Shown piece after piece: positions 55,727 through 64,000 of a stretch of DNA of 64,000 bases (position 1 is its first letter; each line of letters begins with the position of its first letter). The stretch spans positions 7,636,243-7,700,242 of the forward strand of contig CP093829.1 of assembly GCA_033063855.1 (NCBI GenBank), written 5' to 3'. Source of the DNA: Smittia aterrima (Eukaryota; Arthropoda; Insecta; Diptera; Chironomidae). The position numbers and the translations under genes were made by a program. The notes below the pieces were generated by a model. It saw only the letters and a list, made by a program, of their open reading frames with translations. It had not been told where the DNA came from and did no database searches.

Positions 55727-58711
55727 ATGTGGTCGAGAGCTTTTATTCTTATCAACACATTAATTCTATCGAACTGCCAAATTCCGGGATTGTCGAGCAT
55801 GTTTCAAAGTCTGAGTAGTTCATTGAGCAGCCGCAACACAAGAGACAGTCGATGTGAGCCATCAATCAACTTCAGAATCATTATAAGAAATCTTGGATGA
55901 GTGAGAGAAGTAAATGGAACAGTGAATGGGATGTGATGTGAATGATTTGTCTCTAATGCAAGAAGAGATGATGAGATAACAAATGTGGAGTCGCTCAGGC
56001 TTCTGCTCTATCAAAAAAAATCATTCGCAAAATTAATCAGTTGATCGCATTAGACGAAAAGCGATTTGTATTATTTGAGCCTTTATTTTATTACTCTCAG
56101 AAAGAACTGAAACTTTCGATTTAAATTTAACGCTTCGAAATTTCACAGACGAGGACGCTTTCCGTTCCACGTTCGCACATTTTAACGAAGCTTCAGGAAC
56201 AAAAGTTAATAATTCATGAAGATAGCATATGGAACGAATCTCATCGCTATACATTCAACTCCGCTTTTAGAATCACATTCGAAGTTTCATAACTTAATTT
56301 GTAGAAGTTGAAATTATATAGAGAACAACTAAAATTGAGTTTTGGGCTTGCTATCTATTTCGTAATTCGTCGCTCGCTCTGAATTCAGTTCTCGGTCAAA
56401 AAATGACCTCCGACAGAGGCCAATTCCATTTTCGACGACGATACATGTTCGTTGTTAATCTGATTTGCAAAGAGCTGTGATATCAAAGACCGCACAACGG
56501 AAAACGCTTTTTTGTTGAAGAGGGAAAAAGGGAAAACTAGGAAATCCGTAAAATCACGAAACCAAAAAAGAAAGTAAATTTACTTTGCGTGGAAAAAGTC
56601 GTTCACGTCTTTCATTGTTTGAGATTATGATTGTTTACTATTGAATCCTGCTTAGGGTTGCGGAAATGTTTGTGAAAGCGTCGCAGTTTCAGTTTCTAGC
56701 GAACAACAATGCGAAAGCTTTTTGCTCATGCCGTGAGAGAAGAGAAAAGTGTGAACGCAGTCGAGTGTTGAGCGCACACTCCATTATCATCATTGCGGAA
56801 TTATGTATCATATCAGAGTTAATTATTAAGGTTTCGCAATTCTTTCGCAGTTCTGCCTCTTGTCACTTTAGTTAAATGGAATGCGGGAAGTTGCAGTGCG
56901 CCCAGTGGCGAAACGGGAAACTGCTTACATGCCAACGAGTGTCAAAGTATTTTTCCTCATATTTCTGTGTTTGTGCAATCAATTAAAACTTTCCCCATTT
57001 CAGTTCGTGGTGGTATCTCGGCTGGGCAGTGTGCAGGCGGTAAAATTATTATTCTCTAAATTCTCTTTCGAGGAAAACACTTCAAGTTCATTTTATTTTA
57101 TCATCCAAAAATAGGCTACGGAATCTGCTGTGTCTTCATGGGTAATAACAAACATTTAAAGCTCGACAACAACATTTTTGTTTATATTCTCGTTAACATT
57201 CATCAGCAAGCTGCGGAGGCGTAGCTCGAGAGAATGGAACATATTTCGTAAATCCAAACCATCCGGAAACTACTGGTAGGCGTCGGAAAGAGATAAAGAT
57301 TTTTTAAAAACTTGTTGAGAGCTTGTAAATTGCCTTACTCAAATTATTCTCCTCGAAACAGACGGAACCGGCAGTTGTCAACTTACGATTCTTAAATTGC
57401 ATCCTGAAATTTGTCAGATTCGTTTGGACTTTGAGCAATTTGCATTTGCGGGTGAGCTAGTGAAAAGTCAGAAGTTCAAGGAAAATATTTTTTTATTCTC
57501 TCTTTTGCTTCTCAGGGCCGGATATTCAAAACCACATTTGCAATTCAGATCAATTCCTCGTATCGGGAGGTTCTATAGTTCCCGTTCTATGCGGCACTTC
57601 GAATGGCGACCATTGTATAAATCAACTCTCTCTTATGAATTATTGATTTAAACGATTTATTTGTCTCTCGTAATTTTCAGTGTACATCGATGCAGGGCTC
57701 GGCCAGTCGAAGTATGTTATCATCATTTTTTGTATTTGAACAATTAAAACTTTCCCCTTTCAGTCCAATTATTTTAACAGCATTGACTTCCGGACCGAAG
57801 TTCCCTCGAAGCTGGCGCATTCGAATTTCGCAAATTCATTGCGGAAGTATTTACAAAGCTGATCAAGGATGTTTGCAATATTTCACCGGCGTCAGTGGCC
57901 GCGTTAGAAGCTTTAATTTCGATGCCAGTTCGGGACGGCAGCTTTCTAACCAAGACTACAGCATTTGCTTGAGAACCGAGAGAAACTTTTGCTCTGTTCA
58001 ATACACGATTTGTCCTGACCCCTCTGGGTCTAATCGAAGCCGCTCCTTTACCCTATCCGGAAACAGCAATACTGGTTAGTCAAATGAAACTTGTAATTTC
58101 CAAACATGATAAATAAATTATCTCACGTTTCGTTCATTTGCAGCTGTTATGGCGATGGTCGGAGGTGAAATCCAATTGCCGAATGTGCTTATAAATCAAT
58201 AACAATAAAGTTCCATTTCCTCTCCATTTCTATCTCAGGCGGAACACAAGGTCAACCGAATTCATGTCCAAATGATTGGCTGATGATTCCTTGCGCGAAA
58301 GTTGCTGGTAAGGTTTTTTTTATGCTGCTCACGTTATGTCCAGAAAATTGTTTTCAACTTGACATATTAAGCTCCGAGCGTCATGAATGATTTATCGAGT
58401 TTTCATCAACTTTTTCCTTTACTTCCCACGATTAATTAGATCGCGTGCCATCGACTATGCAATGTGAAGACAAGATATGCGGTAGGAAGAATCAAAGTTG
58501 CGATCAACAAAACTTTTCCCACTTTAATATTTCATTTGTTCACTTAGGAGGAGCTTTCAATGCTGAAGTGTCAGCTGTCGATCGAACAGTTTCCAGTAAC
58601 ATTCGACCCTTCCGCTTAGCCTTCCACACTGACTCCGTTGAAGCACCTAACGACGTTGACAACCGGGGATTCTGCTTGGATTATATTCAACAACCCTGCA
58701 CGAATGGCTAA
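55727..58711 (+). CDS. insect secreted CUB-domain-like protein
   Basis: Thirteen short exons: 55727-55853, 56872-56946, 57004-57039, 57115-57141, 57207-57275, 57362-57451, 57516-57614, 57681-57711, 57764-58074, 58144-58164, 58239-58307, 58440-58481, 58548-58711; 386 aa. All but one intron is phase 1. Signal peptide MWSRAFILINTLILSNC. Then a Cys-rich head (CSAPSGETGNCLHANEC, GGISAGQCAGGYGICCVFMA), a CUB-like domain (CGGVARENGTYFVNPNHPE, CQIRLDFEQFAFAGP, FLVSGGSIVPVLCG), and a second conserved half (PRSWRIRISQIHCGS, CLQYFTGVSGRVRSFNFD, QDYSICLRTE) ending GFCLDYIQQPC. This arrangement occurs in a multi-copy family of insect proteins with no assigned function. Expected to be extracellular and disulphide-rich. 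The 1-kb first intron (55854-56871) is the largest. Confidence 0.82.
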
Positions 58712-58769
58712 GCAAAGTCTTCAGTTACTTAGCTCTCCATTAAGAAGTTTACATTGAAACAAAAAGTTG

Positions 58770-58775
58770 AATAAA
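58770..58775 (+). terminator. polyadenylation signal AATAAA for the CUB-like gene
   Basis: Hexamer 58 bases after the stop codon. Confidence 0.55.
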
Positions 58776-60000
58776 CATTTTTAGTTTTATTGGACAGTCA
58801 ACAATTTATTATTAATATTTTATTTCAAACATGAGGAAGTGGCTTTGGACTGGTGTGTTCATCATAAGAATTATGTTTGGTTTCAATAAAACAGTTTCAT
58901 TAACGACGGTTCAAGAACTCTTTAGAAATGTCAAGAGAGAAAAAGCTTTTTGAAAGTTAATCATCAATCTATGTATATCGGAACAATAAAAAGAGTTTCA
59001 AGAGTCGAAGGTTAACGTAGCTCAAGAGAAGGTGGAGGAGAAAGGGGCACAAAGATTTGCTCTAACGCTTTCATGTCAAGCGTTCAATTAAAAATTGTTT
59101 ACGTCATCTGTCGTACACGAATGTTTAAATTTAATCGATTAAATGTTAGGAGAGGAATTTTCAAGAGGCACCAGTTTGATATTAAACGGGAAAACTTGTT
59201 ACCCAAATATAATTTTGCGATAGCAACATTTAAAATTTTTCTCTAATAATTGTCATCTAACGATTTTTTAATTTTCTTCTTTGTTAACCATAAATCAACT
59301 TCACGGCATTTGACTATCTAACCACCAATTATTTAATTCGGCCCTGCGCGTTATGAAAACATTAAAAAATTCTTATTTACGTCGAAATAGCTTTTTGGTC
59401 TTTTCGGCCATAAAAATATTTATATTGAGTTTTTCATTGTTGTTTTCCTGTGGTTTATGTTGGATTTTCATCAGTTTTGAGTTTAATGTTTTTGTGTGTT
59501 CAATCTCGCACAACAGGACGATGAAACTCATGTTGTGATTAAAATTTTTTGGCCATGACTACGTTCTTTAAATGAAAGAATACTTTTGGTTAAATATATT
59601 TGAAATCTGTTCTGTAGTGTCCACATGAACTGATGCGACATTGCTCGATGCGACATTTCTCGTGACATTAAATTTTATAAGCCAATTATTTCTTGTTCAG
59701 GCCTGAACTCATGCCGTTCAGTTGAATCTGCAGCTTTGAGTGATTATCAATGATTACCAATAAGAACACACGATTCGATTTGCTTTGAATTGTTACGCTC
59801 AAACAGAACTTAATTGAAGGGATTTTGATCTAAGCCTTTCGTATACATGAAAGTGTTTGTTGTCGTAAGAGACTGTAGAATAAAATAAATTACTTTTCTT
59901 AATCAGGATCCTCTGAATCGTCTTCTCTATGTTTTTTGGATACTTGGTCAATAGTTTGTATTAGGTCAATGACTGTTTTCATCATCAACGGCGCCGCGGA
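58776..60000. other. no gene seen between CUB-like gene and stomatin
   Basis: About 1.2 kb of AT-rich sequence. A 61-codon open frame at 59353-59538 (+) is hydrophobic but stands alone. The stretch nearest 60,000 is stomatin 3' untranslated region. Confidence 0.45.
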
Positions 60001-61435
60001 TTATTCAGATTTGTCCGCCTTCTTCATGAAGAACGTGAGAAAGTCGATTGGCAGAGGGAACACGATTGTTGAATTCTTTTCCGCCGAAATCGTATTCAGA
60101 GTCTAAATTGAATGAGATTTTAAAAGATAAAATCGTTGTGCCACTAATTAATGTTCTACCTGAAGATATCTGAGTTGAAGAGCAGCTGGCGAGTCCCCAA
60201 TAATCTCCGAGGCTTCTCTCAACGCTCGAGATGCTTTTTGTTCACCTATGTTTGAAATGAAGGAAGAGTTTTATGCCTTAATATAATTTTGGGCGTTGTA
60301 TAACAACCTTCCGAAGCGATGATTTTGGCTCGAGCTTCACGAGACGCTTCCGCCTATTCAAAAATAAATCACGGATTTCGAGGAAATTGAAAATCAATAC
60401 AGAAATTTCTCTTACTTCGGCAGCCATCGCTCTCTGCAATTGTACAGGTAGTCGGACGTCTTTACTGCATAGAAAATTATCGGAGGGGGATGTAAGAAGG
60501 GAATGTCTCATTAGAATAAAGTTTTATGTAAGCAAGTCTCGTGAGCAATGATTTTAAAATTTATTCTTAAAGCGAGAAAGCTCCTTACACTTCAACACGT
60601 TCAACTTTAATTCCCCATGCTTCTGTTGCCTCATCTAGCACTGTCTATTGAAATAATAAATGTATTTACATTTTCGACACGAGCAGTAATTGCTTCAAAT
60701 TCTCCTGGCTTTTCCCTTTTTCCTACCTGCATGCTTCCGGAGATTGTCATTCGCTCGCTGAGAATCTCGTGTAATTGTCGGGTGCCCATCGTATTGCGGA
60801 GAGTGGTTTGCGCTAGTAACCGTGTCGATTGATGAGCGTTCTCGACATTTGCAACGGAAACCGTGGCGTTAGAGACGCGATAGTAAACGACAGCATCCAC
60901 TGAGACTGTAACGCTGTCCTTAGTTAGAACCTGATGTGTGGAAAGTAAAGAATTAATCTTCATTCGACAGGAAATAAATTCATCGTTGGTTGGTTTCGAT
61001 ACTTAATTCTTGTGGTGGAACGTCGTAGGTTCGTGTTCGCAAATCGACGCGAGCGTAAACATCAATGCAAGGGAGAATGAAAAACATTCCTGGAGAAGCA
61101 AACACAGAAGAAAGGAATAAAAACATTTCATTTCAGTTACAACACAAATTTCGTTTTTCGTGAAAAACGTGCACAAAAAAGTTTCACAGCACCTGGTCCC
61201 TTTGCACCGCCCTTCACGAGTCGACCTAAGCGGAAAATAACAGCACGTTCGTATTCTTGAACAACCTTGAAAGAGATTGAATCATATGAAAGTTGTGATA
61301 CGAAGCTCTCGCTTTAACTCACCTTAAAGCAAACGATAAAGCTGAAAGGCATCGTCAGTACTACGAGCACCCATGAGAGGAAAATCAAAACTTTTCCGCA
61401 AGCCGACGCATCCCCGTTGTTTTCTACATCGTCAG
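60001..61435 (-). CDS. stomatin / band-7 membrane protein, 5' end not found
   Basis: Nine exons (minus): 61323-61435, 61193-61265, 61007-61089, 60727-60930, 60589-60644, 60416-60464, 60308-60353, 60160-60245, 60001-60102; about 269 residues seen. An acidic lead (DDVENNGDASACG) is followed by the single membrane hairpin ILIFLSWVLVVLTMPFSFIV-like segment, then VVQEYERAVIFRLGRLVKGG, GPGMFFILPCIDVYARVDLR, SVTVSVDAVVYYRVSNATVS, RNTMGTRQLHEILSERMTIS, LPVQLQRAMAAEAEASREAR and the C-terminal oligomerization part STIVFPLPIDFLTFFMKK. Closest to stomatin/MEC-2/podocin proteins, which sit on the inner plasma membrane in cholesterol-rich patches and tune ion channels. The first exon begins in phase 1, so the start codon lies upstream of 61,435 and was not identified. 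The donor at 61006 reads TT. Confidence 0.85.
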
Positions 61436-64000
61436 CTTAAATTTTTCAATTCGAAAGGATTCAAGTCAGTAAATAAATCATCGAGAGGAAGAGAGAGAGA
61501 GAAAAGAGTTTCTAGATAAAATTCAATAAAAGCAATCAAGCAAGAAAGTAAGTGAAACTTTCAAGGACTTGTCACTTTAATGACTTTTGACTTTGCTGCT
61601 GCTTGCTTCTCTTGCATCATGTGAGCTTGAAAGCACTTAAGCAACAGAGCCCTAAAGCGAAGGGAGAGAAAATTGTGTTGACAATAAATCACATCGAACA
61701 TTTGAACTTTTAAAGGGATCGCAAGCTTGAGTTATTGAGCCTTGTAAAGTAAGACTCATGATGCCGCCTCTTTAAGGAGAATTAATGTTCTTCACGACGT
61801 TCTCAGCATGCTCAGCTTTTGTCGTTTGGGCTTTTTGTATTGATCTTAATGTTTATCTCCTCAGATTCACTTCGATTCGAAAGTAAGAAAGTGAAGGAAT
61901 TACCTGTTTGGAAAACGAGAAATGTCTGTTTCATAATGGAGAAGTTTCTTTACGTTCACTGCAGCACTAGAATTTATGCTTCGCCTGTCATTTATTCACA
62001 TTTTTTCCTTCTTCAGATTGTTTCTTTTATTTATCCGAAAGCATTCTGCTATCGTTAAACTTTTATGCATTCAGCTCCTGGAATATCATCACTTACAGCT
62101 CTCACACTCTCGTGCTCATTATTATGGGATTTAAAATATAAAATTCAAAGCTTTTACAGTAATTAACATGAGATGGGTTGAACGTTGAACACAATGTACA
62201 TCATTTAAAGAGTCAAACAAGTTGAGTCAGTAAGTACTCGACAAACAAATGCAACCACGGTTCGTGACGCCTACGAGGAAGTTTTTTATGCGACACGCTC
62301 ATTTAATGTTACATCAAAAGCTCATTACAAAATTGACAATCATCATACGTTTGTCCGACATTGAACAACAACGCGCTTCTATAAAAGTTGGTGAGAACTA
62401 GTTCACAATGATGCAGCAGTTCCCGTCAGAAATTGCATGAAATGTTATTAATTTCTAACGAAGACCACGTCAACCCATTTGGACTTTTCATTGTTCGGAA
62501 TACAAAAGTTCACGCGAATAGTCGTTTAAACGGGTAGATCTGATATTGATTCGATGATTAAGTTATGTTTCCAACTAGCGCGCGTTCATTCTTTATTCAG
62601 GATGGGAACTCTGACATTCGTCATATTTGAATTGTGTCAAAGTAGAAGAGAGAACTGTTTAGAGAATTTACATTGTTCGTGTCTGGCGAGGATTCGAGAG
62701 CGTGAAAATTGAAATTGAAATTTTGAATAATTCAATTTGACGTCTTCAGAGGAAATCCTTAGACTAATTGATAATTAATGAACCGCTACGCCGAAGGTTT
62801 CAAGGAGTTTTAAATTAATCGCTGCAGTGAGAAAGTTTCAATGTCGGAAACTGGGAGGAGACTCCTCGAGAAACCAGCATAAAACTATCAGCATGAACAT
62901 TAAAGCGGTAACCACTAGAAAACTTTTCCCTCTCGTGACATGAAAGTTTGGAAAATTTGAAGAAATACTTTTACAACTTTAGCTAAATATTTGCTTAGAG
63001 AGAATGAGATGAGAGTCTTGCTAGGTCATTGTGGTTTTAAGTTGAGACGTGATAGTTTAACTCGCTGACAAGCTTGTTGAACAAATAAACATAAATCGTT
63101 CTCACAAAAGGTTTTCGATTACACAAAACTCCAAATAAGCGAAACGGAGATTCTAAGGTTTGAATCCTAAAACAATTCCTAACCACAACAGATTCACCTT
63201 GGAACTTGACAAGGGTTTGCTCATGATCTTCTTGCACGAGCCAAGTAATCAAAGATCTAGTGCTGTTCGTTTTAAGAAGTGTGACGGAAACTAAGTGCAA
63301 ATTTGCGACACACTTTACAACACTTTCACAAATTTATTTTCCCATCTAAAGGCCTTTACCTTCAACAATTACGGTATGACCGTCTTCAGACATTTCAAAA
63401 TAAAATTTCTTTCAAAAATCAAAGAAATTTATTTATTCAAAGAAATATTTGCATTTTTAAAATGCGAATCACTGAATTAATCACTCACGAGGTCACTTCG
63501 TTTGCTATTTTCGAGGAAAACTTATGAATCATGTGCTTCGTTATCGAGTAAAAGTTCACAATGAATGAAAGAATACTTGGAATATGTGTTAGGAAAATAA
63601 TTTACTTGTACAAAAAAATTCAGTAGCAACAACACAGCGCTGCCGACGATATTTTCTCTCTTCGCGCTCTCCCACATTCTGTAGTTTTCATAGAGAGCTT
63701 TTTCCGAGGGAAAGCGAAGCCGAGAGAAAAGTCGTAACATTTGACTTGTCGCATAATGAAAACTCTTCAAACTTAATTGGTTCGGGCAGCGTAAAGAGTT
63801 GTCCAGGAAAAATCGATTGAACGATTTGTAATTAATTCGATGATACAAAAAAAGACTTGTCGTCGTTACTACGAAAAATAAAAAAGGATTCTGATCTAAT
63901 TCCAGTGTTGATATCATAAAATGCTTAACGATAAACAGAAACCTAATTATTATCCATTTTCTTCGTGGGAGTTTCCTCCTCTCATCCAAATAATGTAATC
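61436..64000. other. no gene supported
   Basis: About 2.5 kb. It must contain the promoter and first exon of the stomatin gene, but no exon with the required phase was convincing. An open frame on the minus strand near 63522-63989 contains a hydrophobic run (GSAVLLLLNFFVQ) but shows no family likeness. A GA-rich tract lies at about 61,487-61,505. Confidence 0.4.

Noticed and set aside
59353..59538. 61-aa hydrophobic frame
   Set aside because: AT-rich Phe/Ile/Ser run; no promoter, no relatives recognised.
63522..63989. Minus-strand frame with hydrophobic run and GTAAAT donor
   Set aside because: Tested as the missing first stomatin exon, but its phase (0) does not fit the phase-1 junction at 61,435.
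1..64000. CRISPR, transposons, insertion sequences, rRNA or tRNA genes
   Set aside because: No direct-repeat arrays, transposase-like frames or terminal inverted repeats were seen. tRNA genes were not apparent by eye, but a covariance-model scan would be needed to exclude them.

Overview
The window is AT-rich eukaryotic DNA with very short GT-AG introns (mostly 50-70 bases), tightly packed genes and an insect gene set: paramyosin and miniparamyosin, a CLIP-domain serine protease, an FHOD-type formin and an insect CUB-like secreted protein. This points to a dipteran with a small genome, most likely a nematoceran such as a non-biting midge. The species call is an inference.

Region 1 (1-20.5 kb) holds mostly single-copy housekeeping genes, often in divergent pairs. 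They are SLC35C2 (-), BLOC-1 subunit 4 (+), Jarid2 (-), the UCHL5 proteasomal deubiquitinase (+), QTRT2 (-), the RNase P/MRP subunit Rpp20 (+), TMEM203 (+, starting two bases after the Rpp20 stop), the AAA ATPase SPATA5/AFG2A (+), a decayed coding relic (17.4-18.3 kb) and BTBD9 (+).

Region 2 (20.5-36 kb, all minus strand) is built around the paramyosin gene. Full-length paramyosin (881 aa) reads from 35,904 to 24,369. Its 6.1-kb intron holds the miniparamyosin head exon, which splices in frame to the shared rod and gives 640 aa. The same intron also holds five further single-exon genes (26.7 down to 25.8 kb, and 30.3 down to 27.0 kb) that are diverged copies of that head and have their own stop codons. 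Downstream of paramyosin lie two more genes that are diverged copies of the paramyosin rod tail. One of these keeps the last paramyosin intron at the same residue. A CLIPC-type serine protease sits between the two. This looks like a lineage-specific expansion of separate head-only and tail-only paramyosin derivatives, and it is the most interesting signal in the window.

Region 3 (36-54.3 kb, plus) is the FHOD-family formin (Fhos). The conserved formin starts at 45,788 (1437 aa). Upstream, a chain of phase-matched exons from 38,956 encodes a 1140-residue Ser-rich, SRDPSP-repeat extension that ends in an open splice donor in phase 0. It is probably the N-terminus of a long muscle-type isoform. 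The formin partners functionally with the neighbouring thick-filament genes (sarcomere), although the link is only positional.

Region 4 (54.3-64 kb) holds a 13-exon secreted CUB-like protein (+) and a stomatin/band-7 membrane protein (-). The stomatin's N-terminal exon was not found, and one of its splice donors reads TT instead of GT. The rest is non-coding as far as can be seen.
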